Source: DATBGZ01 sp036557785 (GTDB taxonomy: Bacteria > Actinomycetota > Actinomycetes > Mycobacteriales > Micromonosporaceae). From it: 64,000 nucleotides of DNA. A program made the position numbers and the translations under genes. Below are positions 44,472 through 52,111 of the stretch, one piece after another. Every line of letters begins with the position of its first letter. Position 1 is the stretch's first letter. A model generated the notes under the pieces. It ran no database searches. It saw only the letters and a list, made by a program, of their open reading frames with translations, and was not told the origin of the DNA. The DNA lies in contig DATBGZ010000098.1 in NCBI GenBank assembly GCA_036557785.1, positions 1 to 64,000 on the forward strand, given 5' to 3'.

Positions 44472-45476
44472 GTGACTGTCCGAGTTGGAATCAACGGCTT
44501 TGGCCGGATCGGCCGCAACTTCTACCGTGCCGCGCTCGCCTGCGGGGCCGACATCGAGCTTGTCGGCGCGAACGACCTCACCGACAACGCGACCCTGGCC
44601 CACCTGCTCAAGTACGACAGCATCCTCGGCCGACTCCCCTATGAGGTGAAGGCGACCGCGGACGAGATCACCGTTGCTGGCAAGACGTTCAAGGCGTTCG
44701 CCGAGCCGGACCCGACCAAGCTGCCCTGGGGCGATCTCGGCGCCGACGTCGTCATCGAGTCGACCGGTCGGTTCACCGACGCGACGAAGGCGAAGGTGCA
44801 CATCGAGCGGGGAGCGAAGAAGGTCATCATCTCCGCGCCCGCGAAGAACGAGGACGTCACGATCGTCATGGGCGTCAACGAGGGCACGTACGACCCCGCC
44901 AAGCACGCGATCATCTCCAACGCCTCGTGCACGACGAACTGCCTCGCCCCACTGGCGAAGGTGCTCGACGAGACGTTCGGCATCGAGCGCGGCCTGATGA
45001 CGACGATCCATGCCTACACACAGGACCAGAACCTGCAGGACGGCCCGCACAAGGATCTGCGCCGCGCCCGTGCCGCCGCGCTGAACATCGTGCCGACCTC
45101 GACCGGCGCCGCGAAGGCGATCGGCCTCGTGCTGCCCCAGCTGAAGGGCAGGCTCGACGGCTACGCGCTGCGCGTTCCGGTGCCGACCGGCTCGGCGACC
45201 GACCTCACCGTCACGGTGGGCCGCGACACCACGGTGGACGAGGTGAAGGCCGCGTTCAAGGAGGCGTCGGAGGGCGCGCTCAAGGGCATCCTCACCTACA
45301 CCGAGGACGAGATCGTCTCCGCTGACATCGTCACGGACCCGGCGTCGTGCATCTTCGATGCCGGCCTGACCAAGGTGATCGGCAACCAGGTCAAGGTCGT
45401 GGGCTGGTACGACAACGAGTGGGGCTACTCGAACCGCCTCGTCGACGTGGTCGCCTACGTTGGCCGGACGCTGTAG
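44472..45476 (+). CDS. gap: Glyceraldehyde-3-phosphate dehydrogenase
   Basis: Converts glyceraldehyde-3-phosphate to 1,3-bisphosphoglycerate with NAD+; 334 residues, normal length. NAD-binding start VRVGINGFGRIGRNFYRA, active site SNASCTTNCLAPLAKVLD (Cys near 154) and C-terminal GWYDNEWGYSNRLVD are all intact. GTG 44472 has AGGGGTAAC upstream. A TAGTCT -10-like box lies about 88 bases upstream, so transcription of the gap-pgk-tpiA set probably starts there, past the A2 repeat. Confidence 0.97.
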   Translation: MTVRVGINGFGRIGRNFYRAALACGADIELVGANDLTDNATLAHLLKYDSILGRLPYEVKATADEITVAGKTFKAFAEPDPTKLPWGDLGADVVIESTGRFTDATKAKVHIERGAKKVIISAPAKNEDVTIVMGVNEGTYDPAKHAIISNASCTTNCLAPLAKVLDETFGIERGLMTTIHAYTQDQNLQDGPHKDLRRARAAALNIVPTSTGAAKAIGLVLPQLKGRLDGYALRVPVPTGSATDLTVTVGRDTTVDEVKAAFKEASEGALKGILTYTEDEIVSADIVTDPASCIFDAGLTKVIGNQVKVVGWYDNEWGYSNRLVDVVAYVGRTL

Positions 45477-45485
45477 GCGCGCCAG

Positions 45486-46775
45486 ATGAAGACGCTCGAT
45501 GATCTCCTCGCGGAGGGGGTCGCGAACCGGCGTGTGCTCGTGCGGGCCGACCTGAACGTCCCCTTCTCGAGAACCGAGGGTGAGCCGAACGCCGCGGTCA
45601 TCGCCGACGACGGGCGCATCCGCGCCGTACTGCCCACGCTGGTGGCGCTGCGCGACGCGGGTGCTCGGGTCGTCGTGATGTCTCACCTGGGACGCCCCAA
45701 GGCAGGGCCCGAGGCGAAGTACTCGCTGGCGCCCGTCGCGACCCGCCTGGGCGAGCTGCTCGGCCCGAACCCTCTAGCCGGGGGGCCGGAAATGAGCCCT
45801 CTGGCCGGGGGGCCGGAAATGAGCCCTCTGGCCGGGGGGCCGGTCAGCCCGGTCAGCTTCGCTACCGACACGGTCGGCGAGTCGGCGAAGGCGACGGTGG
45901 CGGCACTGACGAACGGCGATGTGGCGCTCCTGGAGAACCTGCGCTTCAACGCGGGGGAGACGAGCAAGGACGAGGCCGAGCGGGCGGCCTTCGCCCGGGC
46001 GCTGGCGGCATTCGGCGACGCCTATGTCGACGACGCGTTCGGGGCGGTGCACCGCAAGCACGCGAGCGTCTACGACGTCCCGGCGCTGCTGCCGCACTTC
46101 GCCGGCGGGCTCGTGCTGCGCGAGCTGGAGGTGCTCAACCGGCTGACCACCGATCCGGAGCGTCCGTACGTCGTGGTGCTCGGTGGCGCCAAGGTCTCCG
46201 ACAAGCTCGCGGTGATCGAGGCGCTACTGCCCAATGTGGACAAGCTGCTGGTCGGTGGCGGCATGTGCTTCACCTTCCTGAAGGCGCTGGGTTATGAGGT
46301 CGGCACGTCGCTGCTGGAGGCGGAGATGGTGCAGACCTGCGCCGACCTGCTCGCCAGAGCGGGCGGCAGGATCGTGCTGCCCGCCGACATCGTCGCGGCG
46401 ACCGCGTTCGCCGCCGATGCCGAGCACGCCGTGGTCGCGGCCGACGCGATACCGGCCGACCGCATGGGTCTGGACATCGGCCCGGCCACCGTGGCCGTGT
46501 TCGCCGAGGCGCTCGCGGTCGCCCGGACGGTGTTCTGGAACGGTCCGATGGGCGTCTTCGAGCTGGCGCCGTTCGCCGCCGGCACGCGGGGGGTCGCCGA
46601 AGCGATCACAAAGGTCGATGGCTTCACGGTGGTGGGCGGCGGCGACTCGGCGGCGGCGGTGCGGGCCCTCGGCATCCCCGAGCACGCCTTCGGCCACATC
46701 TCCACTGGTGGCGGCGCGTCGCTGGAGTACCTGGAGGGTAAGGTCCTGCCCGGGGTCGAGGCTCTGGAGAACTGA
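45486..46775 (+). CDS. pgk: Phosphoglycerate kinase with an in-frame repeat insertion
   Basis: Transfers phosphate from 1,3-bisphosphoglycerate to ADP. It has the family N-terminus VLVRADLNVPF, VVVMSHLGRPKAGPEAKYSLAPVATRL, VLLENLRF, and nucleotide-site ILGGAKVSDKL/MGVFELAPFAAGT text. At 429 residues it is about 30 longer than typical. The excess is PLAGGPEMS repeated (about residues 97-119), encoded by 27-bp tandem repeats just after the conserved LGELLG segment. The site is a surface loop in known structures, so activity is probably kept. The gap to gap is 9 bases. Confidence 0.97.
   Translation: MKTLDDLLAEGVANRRVLVRADLNVPFSRTEGEPNAAVIADDGRIRAVLPTLVALRDAGARVVVMSHLGRPKAGPEAKYSLAPVATRLGELLGPNPLAGGPEMSPLAGGPEMSPLAGGPVSPVSFATDTVGESAKATVAALTNGDVALLENLRFNAGETSKDEAERAAFARALAAFGDAYVDDAFGAVHRKHASVYDVPALLPHFAGGLVLRELEVLNRLTTDPERPYVVVLGGAKVSDKLAVIEALLPNVDKLLVGGGMCFTFLKALGYEVGTSLLEAEMVQTCADLLARAGGRIVLPADIVAATAFAADAEHAVVAADAIPADRMGLDIGPATVAVFAEALAVARTVFWNGPMGVFELAPFAAGTRGVAEAITKVDGFTVVGGGDSAAAVRALGIPEHAFGHISTGGGASLEYLEGKVLPGVEALEN
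45770..45843. repeat. 27-bp tandem repeat inside pgk
   Basis: Two full copies and one partial copy (45770-45796, 45797-45823, 45824-45843) of a unit starting CCCTCTRGCCGGGGGG and continuing CCGGAAATGAG. Each unit is nine codons, so the frame is kept. The first copy differs from the others by one base (CTAGCC against CTGGCC). Confidence 0.93.
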
Positions 46776-46813
46776 CCGAGCACGACGCCGCAGATGCGAG
46801 CGAAAGGCGTGAA

Positions 46814-47596
46814 TTGTCGAATGAGGAGCCGCGCCGGCCGCTGATGGCCGGCAACTGGAAGATGAACCTCAACCACCTGGAGGCGAACAAGCTCGTCCAG
46901 CACCTCGCGCACAGCCTCACCGAGAAGGACCTGGCGCAGGTTGAGGTCGCGGTGCTGCCGCCGTTCACCGACATCCGTACGGTCCAGACCGCCGTCGACG
47001 GAGACAAGTGGAACATCCGGTACGGGGCTCAGGACATCTCGTCGCACGCCAACGGCGCATACACCGGCGAGGTGTCGGGCGCCATGCTCGCCAAGCTCGG
47101 CTGCTCGTACGTGGTCGTCGGGCATTCGGAACGCCGGCAGTACCACCACGAGACCGACGCCCTGGTCAACGTCAAGGCGAAGGCCGCCCTGGCGAATGAG
47201 ATCGCGCCGATCCTCTGCATCGGGGAGGGGCTGGAGATCCGCGAGGCGGGCGAGCAGGTGCCCCACACACTGGCACAGCTCGACGCCGGTCTGGCCGGCC
47301 TGACGCATGATCAGGTGGCGCGGGTGGTGATCGCGTACGAGCCCGTGTGGGCGATCGGCACGGGCAAGACCGCGACCCCCGAGGACGCGCAGGAGGTGAT
47401 CGGGCAGATCCGGGCCCGGCTCGGCCAGACCCATGGCAGCGTCGCCGGGTCGGTACGGATCCTCTACGGCGGCTCGGTCAAGGCGAACAACATCGCCGGC
47501 ATCATGGCTCAGCCGGACGTCGATGGCGCTCTCGTCGGCGGTGCCAGCATCGATGGCGACGAGTTCGTGAAGATCATCCGCTACTACGCCGCGTGA
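46814..47596 (+). CDS. tpiA: Triosephosphate isomerase
   Basis: Interconverts dihydroxyacetone phosphate and glyceraldehyde-3-phosphate; 260 residues. MAGNWKMNLNH (catalytic Lys), VVVGHSERRQYHHET (catalytic His), AYEPVWAIGTGKTATPE (catalytic Glu) and the C-terminal GGSVKANNIAGIM phosphate loop are intact. The start is a rare TTG at 46814, supported by GAAAGG about 8 bases upstream and by the family N-terminus. It lies 38 bases after pgk in the same operon. Confidence 0.97.
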   Translation: MSNEEPRRPLMAGNWKMNLNHLEANKLVQHLAHSLTEKDLAQVEVAVLPPFTDIRTVQTAVDGDKWNIRYGAQDISSHANGAYTGEVSGAMLAKLGCSYVVVGHSERRQYHHETDALVNVKAKAALANEIAPILCIGEGLEIREAGEQVPHTLAQLDAGLAGLTHDQVARVVIAYEPVWAIGTGKTATPEDAQEVIGQIRARLGQTHGSVAGSVRILYGGSVKANNIAGIMAQPDVDGALVGGASIDGDEFVKIIRYYAA

Positions 47597-47753
47597 CGTC
47601 CGCCGCCCCCAGGGCCGCCGTAGGTCGCCGGGGCGGGCGGACCGGTATGATTCGTGCGGCCACTGGTCGACGTACCGTGGCCGTCACACCGCGTACACAT
47701 CGCTGCGACCCGCTCCGGGCGCGGCGCCGCCCCGCGAGAGGAACCGCACCGCC

Positions 47754-47999
47754 ATGTGGTTTGCGTACCTCCTGGTCGCGCTGCTCATCATCACGAGCGT
47801 GCTGCTGACCCTGCTGATCCTGCTGCACCGCGGCAAGGGCGGCGGCCTGTCCAGCATGTTCGGTGGCGGCGTCTCGTCGAGCCTCGCCGGGTCCTCGGTC
47901 GCCGAAAAGAACCTGGACCGCTACACGCTCGTGGTCGGGCTGATCTGGTTCGCGTGCATCGTCGCCTTCGGCTTCTGGATCAAGGTCAACACCACCTGA
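47754..47999 (+). CDS. secG: Preprotein translocase subunit SecG
   Basis: An 81-residue Sec translocon subunit with two transmembrane helices (LLVALLIITSVLLTLLILL and LVVGLIWFACIVAFGFWIKV) joined by the typical Gly/Ser loop KGGGLSSMFGGGVSSSLAGSS. ATG 47754 has GAGAGGAACC upstream. The gene follows tpiA by 157 bases, as in other actinobacteria. Confidence 0.94.
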   Translation: MWFAYLLVALLIITSVLLTLLILLHRGKGGGLSSMFGGGVSSSLAGSSVAEKNLDRYTLVVGLIWFACIVAFGFWIKVNTT

Positions 48000-48057
48000 T
48001 CCGCACCTGCCACGGGTGCTGGCCCTCGCACCGGCTATCGGCCACCGTCACCGCGAA

Positions 48058-48105
48058 AGAATTCACACCTTCGCGCTTTCGTACTGGTGGGTCGCGGCCT
48101 AGACT
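48058..48105 (+). promoter_or_regulatory. Possible promoters of rbpA, including a SigR-like one
   Basis: AGAAT (48058-48062), 18 bases, then GTA (48081-48083) differ at one base each from the SigR consensus GGAAT-N18-GTT. TTTCGT (48077-48082), 17 bases, then TAGACT (48100-48105) fits a housekeeping promoter. Streptomyces rbpA is known to belong to the SigR regulon. Confidence 0.4.
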
Positions 48106-48234
48106 CCGGTGATCCCGTCGCCGTCGGGGGACCTTTGTGGCGTTCTGTGCCAGTTTTGGCTCCCCGGAGTCCCCGGCGTTGGCGGGACCAGAGTTTCCCC
48201 TGAGTCTCACCCCCGGACACCAGGAGCGAAAACC

Positions 48235-48588
48235 GTGGCAACAAGCAACGCCATCCGTGGCACGCGCGTGGGCTCAAGTCAGGTTCGATGGGCCGAGTCG
48301 CCGGTCGACCGTACGGAGACCGTGCCCCGCCGCACCGTCGGGTACTGGTGCGCCAACGGCCACCACACCGAGCACACCTTCTGCGCCGAAGCCGCGGTCC
48401 CCCCGATCTGGGACTGCCCCAACTGCGGGCAGCCGGCCGGCATCGATGAGGAGAACCCGCCCGCCCGGCCGCAGAGCGAGCCGTACAAGACCCACCTCGC
48501 CTACGTCAAGGAGCGTCGCAGCGAGGAGGACGGTGCCGCGATCCTCGCCGAGGCCATAGCCAGGTTGCGGGCGCGTCGCGGCGAGTGA
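48235..48588 (+). CDS. rbpA: RNA polymerase-binding protein RbpA
   Basis: A 117-residue actinobacteria-specific transcription activator that binds the principal sigma factor and RNA polymerase. Conserved features: N-terminal ATSNAIRGTRVGSSQVRWAES, zinc-like core YWCANGHHTEHTFCAEAAVPPIWDCPNCGQPAG and the basic/sigma-interaction tail TPYKTHLAYVKERRSEEDG-like region. GTG 48235 has CAGGAGCG upstream. Its last 11 codons with the stop are duplicated downstream (48614-48646). Confidence 0.95.
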   Translation: MATSNAIRGTRVGSSQVRWAESPVDRTETVPRRTVGYWCANGHHTEHTFCAEAAVPPIWDCPNCGQPAGIDEENPPARPQSEPYKTHLAYVKERRSEEDGAAILAEAIARLRARRGE

Positions 48589-48646
48589 CTCCCCACGAGG
48601 CCGGCGCGAGACGTAGCCAGGTTGCGGGCGCGTCGCGGCGAGTGAC
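48557..48646. repeat. 33-bp direct repeat: duplicated 3' end of rbpA
   Basis: An identical 33-bp segment at 48557-48589 and 48614-48646, 57 bp apart, covering the last codons and TGA of rbpA. The second copy lies between rbpA and the convergent pgl gene. Confidence 0.93.
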
Positions 48647-48654
48647 GGTGCGGG

Positions 48655-49422
48655 TCAGCGGAGGCTGAAGAAGGTCGATGGAACCTCGCTCGCGGCGGCG
48701 CGGTCGAGCAGCCACAGCGTGCGCTCGACTCCATGCACCCCGCTCGCGGGAAGCTGGACCGGGCCGGGAGTCCCGATCAGTGCCATGCCGATGGCGGCCG
48801 CCTTCTCCTGGCCCGTCGCGAGCAGCCAGACGTCGTCGGCGGTGTTGAGGGTCGGCAGCGTGAGCGTGACCCGGTTCGGGGGCGGCTTGGGGCTGCCCCG
48901 GACGCCCGCGACCGCGCGGGTCTCGTACGCCGTCGGGTGCTCGGGGAAGACCGACGCGATGTGGCCGTCTTCGCCGACGCCCAGCAGCACGAGGTCGAAG
49001 TGGGGCAGCACCGCGGTCCCGGGCCGGGCGGCGGCCGCGAGCGTCTCGGCGTACCGGGCTGCGGCGGACTCCGGGTCGAGATCGCCGACAGCGGCCGGCA
49101 TCGGGTGAACCCGGGCCGGATCCAGCGGCAGCGCGTCGAGCAGGTCGGCCCGGGCCTGGGTCTCGTTGCGTTCCGGGTCGCCCTCGGGCAGGAACCGCTC
49201 GTCGCCCCACCACAGGTCGACCCGCCGCCAGTCCACCGCGTCGCGGGCCGGGCTGTCGCGGATGGCCCGGTAGATGCCCGCCGCCGTACGACCGCCCGTC
49301 AGCACCACCGAGGCGAGGCCCCGCTCGGCCTGGGCGTCGAGAAGCCGTACGACCAGCCGCGCCGCGGCCGACTGAGCGAGGACCTCCGGGTCGGGGCTGA
49401 CCCGCACGAGCGTCTCGCTCAC
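48655..49422 (-). CDS. pgl: 6-Phosphogluconolactonase
   Basis: Second enzyme of the oxidative pentose-phosphate pathway; 255 residues. The N-terminal VVLTGGRTAAGIYRAI, middle LWWGDERFLPEGDPERNETQ and C-terminal LVLLGVGEDGHIASVFP regions are family hallmarks. GTG 49422 overlaps the opcA stop (GTGA). It is the last gene of the tkt-tal-pgi-zwf-opcA-pgl operon and converges on rbpA. Confidence 0.94.
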   Translation of the reverse strand: MSETLVRVSPDPEVLAQSAAARLVVRLLDAQAERGLASVVLTGGRTAAGIYRAIRDSPARDAVDWRRVDLWWGDERFLPEGDPERNETQARADLLDALPLDPARVHPMPAAVGDLDPESAAARYAETLAAAARPGTAVLPHFDLVLLGVGEDGHIASVFPEHPTAYETRAVAGVRGSPKPPPNRVTLTLPTLNTADDVWLLATGQEKAAAIGMALIGTPGPVQLPASGVHGVERTLWLLDRAAASEVPSTFFSLR

Positions 49423-50441
49423 CAGAACCGTCCCGCCGGCCCGTTCGGGGTGCCCGCCGCGGCGCCGCCGTTGCTGCTCGGGTCGTGCCAGATGTGCACC
49501 CGGGCGGCGGGACGCCGGTTCAGCCCGCTCTGCCCGGTGACCGCCTCGAGCGCGGCCGAGTACGCGTGGTCGGCGTCGAGGTGCCGCAGCTCCTCGGCGA
49601 GCTGGTCGCCGAGCTGGCGGCGCGGCAGCGGCAGGCTCCGGTCCGGCAGCCCGGTCCGGTGCAGGGTGGCGAGGCCGTCGTCTCGCTCGATGACCATCTC
49701 CTCGCCCGATTGCAGGCGCATCGAGACGCCCTGCACGAGCGGCCCGTCCGGGCGCACCTCGGGCTCGATGCCCAGGCGGGCCTTCAGCCATCCGCGCAGC
49801 AGGGCCCCGGTCGGGTCCTTGGGCGCGGCGCGCACGGTCGCGGCGACAACGGGGGAGCGTGCGGTGTCCACGGCGCTCGCGACCGAGGAACGCCACGGCG
49901 TGGCCCGGGTCCAGGCGAGGTCGGTGTCGCCCGGCGCGTAGTCGTCGGCTCGTTCCCGCAGGGCCCCGATCGGATCCGGGCTCTGCAGCGCGTCGGTGAT
50001 GCGACGGTCGGCGACCACACCGAGCGGGTCGAAGGCGATCCGGGGCGGCGCCACGCCGTGCCACCACGTCACCACCGGTACGTCCGGGGCGAGCAGCGGG
50101 ATCACCACCGACTCGGCGTGACGGGCCAGCCGCCCGCGCATGCGCAGCACCACGCCCTCGCACGGGCCGAGCCGCCCGCCGACGACGATCTCGGCGTCCA
50201 TGTGGGAGTGCGTCTGTGGGGCGTCGGCCGGGGGAGCGTCGCCGCGGACCACGATGACGAGCCGGCACGGGTGGGCGGCCGCTGCGGTGGCGGCGGCCGT
50301 TTCGGCCTCCCGCACCCGCTGCTCGTCCACCGAGATCACGAGCGTGAGCGCGAGCCCGCTCGCCACCCCGCCCGCGTTGCGCCGCTCCGCCCCCAGCGCC
50401 TTCACCACCGCAGATCCGGTGGTATCCCACAACGCGATCAT
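49419..50441 (-). CDS. opcA: Glucose-6-phosphate dehydrogenase assembly protein OpcA
   Basis: A 340-residue OpcA protein, needed in actinobacteria and cyanobacteria for active oligomeric Zwf. MIALWDTTGSAVVKAL, RLVIVVRGDAP, VVIPLLAPDVPVVTWWHG and DLAWTRATPWRSSVASAVD are conserved. ATG 50441 is the start. It lies between zwf and pgl in the operon, but the palindrome A3 and a 27-bp repeat array separate it from zwf. Confidence 0.94.
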   Translation of the reverse strand: MIALWDTTGSAVVKALGAERRNAGGVASGLALTLVISVDEQRVREAETAAATAAAAHPCRLVIVVRGDAPPADAPQTHSHMDAEIVVGGRLGPCEGVVLRMRGRLARHAESVVIPLLAPDVPVVTWWHGVAPPRIAFDPLGVVADRRITDALQSPDPIGALRERADDYAPGDTDLAWTRATPWRSSVASAVDTARSPVVAATVRAAPKDPTGALLRGWLKARLGIEPEVRPDGPLVQGVSMRLQSGEEMVIERDDGLATLHRTGLPDRSLPLPRRQLGDQLAEELRHLDADHAYSAALEAVTGQSGLNRRPAARVHIWHDPSSNGGAAAGTPNGPAGRFW

Positions 50442-50462
50442 GGTGTCCCTCCCCTTCCACGT

Positions 50463-50524
50463 GTTGATCTAGGGCGGAGGACCGTGATCGGAGATCCACT
50501 CACGGTCGCACGCCCTAGATCAAC
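50463..50524. repeat. Palindromic element family A, copy 3
   Basis: Outer arms GTTGATCTAGGGC (50463-50475) and GCCCTAGATCAAC (50512-50524), inner stem ACCGTGA/TCACGGT, loop TCGGAGATCCAC. It lies in the zwf-opcA gap and would be transcribed as an RNA hairpin in the pentose-phosphate mRNA. Confidence 0.93.
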
Positions 50525-50596
50525 GCGAGCGGGGGCGGTCCCTAGATCAACGCGAGCGGGGGCCGTCTCTCGATCAACGCGAGCGGGGGCGGTCAT
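50518..50596. repeat. 27-bp tandem repeat derived from the right arm of element A3
   Basis: Three adjacent units starting GATCAACGCGAGCGGGGG (at 50518, 50545, 50572). The first begins within the right arm of A3, and the third runs into the stop codon of zwf. Confidence 0.9.
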
Positions 50597-52110
50597 GGGC
50601 GGCGCCAGATCTTGCCGTCGCGAGCGAGCATCTCGTCCGCCGCGCGCGGGCCCCATTCGCCGGCCCGGTACGGAAACGGCGTGGTACCCGCCCACGCTCG
50701 CTCCAGCGGGTCCACGACGCGCCAGCTCTGCTCGACCTCCTCGGCGTTGGGGAACAGCGTCGAGTCCCCGAGCAGCACATCGAGGACGAGCCGCTCGTAC
50801 GCCTCGGGGCTGGACTCCGTGAACGCCTCGCCGTACTGGAAGTCCATCGTGATGTCGCGGACCTCCATCGTGGTGCCGGGCACCTTCGAGCCGAACTTGA
50901 GCGTGACCCCTTCGTCGGGCTGTACCCGGATCACGAGCTGGTTGTTGCCGAGCTGCTCGACGTCGGCCGGGTGGAACGGCTGATGCGGAGCCTTGTTGAA
51001 GATGACCGCGATCTCGGTGACCCGCCGGGGCAGGCGCTTGCCGGTGCGCAGGTAGAACGGCACGTTCGCCCAGCGCCGGTTGCGCACCCCGAGCCGCACG
51101 GCGACGTAGGTCTCCGTGCTCGAGTTCGGCGGGATATCGGCCTCCTCGACGTACCCGACCGCGCGCTCGCCGGCGACCCAGCCCTGCAGGTACTGCCCGC
51201 GCACCGTGCCGGTCGCGATGTCCTCGGGCAGCTCGATGGCCCGCAGCACCTTGAGCTTCTCGGTGCGGATCTCGTCGGCTTCGAAGCTGGTCGGTTCCTC
51301 CATCGCCACCAGTGAGAGCAGTTGCATCAGGTGGTTCTGCAGCACGTCACGGGCGGCCCCGGCACTGTCGTAGAACCCGCCCCGGGTGCCGATGCCGACG
51401 TCCTCGGCCATCGTGATCTGCACCGAGTTGACATAGCGGGCGTCCCAGACCGGCTCGAACAGGGCATTGGCGAAGCGCAGGGCCAGGATGTTCTGCACCG
51501 TCTCCTTGCCTAGATAGTGGTCGATGCGGAACACATCGCTCGGGGTGAACACGTCGTCGACCAGCTCGTTGAGCGCCTTGGCACTGGCCAGGTCGTTGCC
51601 GAACGGCTTCTCGACCACCACCCGTCGCCAGCCACCGGCGTGCTCGTTGTCGGCCATCCGCGTGCGCTGCATCTGCTTGAGGACCACGGGAAATGAGGCC
51701 GGGGGGATCGACAGGTAGAACGCGGCGTTGCCGGCGATGCCGTGTGTGTCGCAGAGCTCGACCAGGCGCCGCGCCAAGTCATCGAAGGCCGCGTCGTCGT
51801 CGAACGACCCGGCCACGAAGCGCATGTTCTCGGCGAGCCGAGCCCAGACCTCGTCGCGCCACGGCGTACGGGCGCCGGCCTGCGCCGCCTCCCGGGCCGT
51901 CGCCTCGAAGTCGGTGTCACTCCAGTCGCGACGCGCGAAGCCGAGCACGGCGAAGGCGGGCGGCAGCAGGCCCCGATTGGCAAGGTCGTAGACCGCCGGG
52001 ATCAGCTTCTTGCGGGCCAGGTCGCCGGTGACGCCGAAGATGACCAGCGCGCACGGCTCCGGGATGCGCGGGAGCCGCCGGTCGGCCGGATCGCGCAACG
52101 GATTGGTCAT
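50593..52110 (-). CDS. zwf: Glucose-6-phosphate 1-dehydrogenase
   Basis: Oxidises glucose-6-phosphate with NADP+ to 6-phosphogluconolactone; 505 residues. NAD(P)-binding LVIFGVTGDLARKKLIPAVYD near the N-terminus, substrate-binding and catalytic FRIDHYLGKETVQNILALRFAN, and the C-terminal DGKIWRRP are intact. ATG 52110 starts one base after the pgi stop. Activity in actinobacteria depends on OpcA, encoded next. Confidence 0.97.
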   Translation of the reverse strand: MTNPLRDPADRRLPRIPEPCALVIFGVTGDLARKKLIPAVYDLANRGLLPPAFAVLGFARRDWSDTDFEATAREAAQAGARTPWRDEVWARLAENMRFVAGSFDDDAAFDDLARRLVELCDTHGIAGNAAFYLSIPPASFPVVLKQMQRTRMADNEHAGGWRRVVVEKPFGNDLASAKALNELVDDVFTPSDVFRIDHYLGKETVQNILALRFANALFEPVWDARYVNSVQITMAEDVGIGTRGGFYDSAGAARDVLQNHLMQLLSLVAMEEPTSFEADEIRTEKLKVLRAIELPEDIATGTVRGQYLQGWVAGERAVGYVEEADIPPNSSTETYVAVRLGVRNRRWANVPFYLRTGKRLPRRVTEIAVIFNKAPHQPFHPADVEQLGNNQLVIRVQPDEGVTLKFGSKVPGTTMEVRDITMDFQYGEAFTESSPEAYERLVLDVLLGDSTLFPNAEEVEQSWRVVDPLERAWAGTTPFPYRAGEWGPRAADEMLARDGKIWRRP

Positions 52111-52111
52111 G

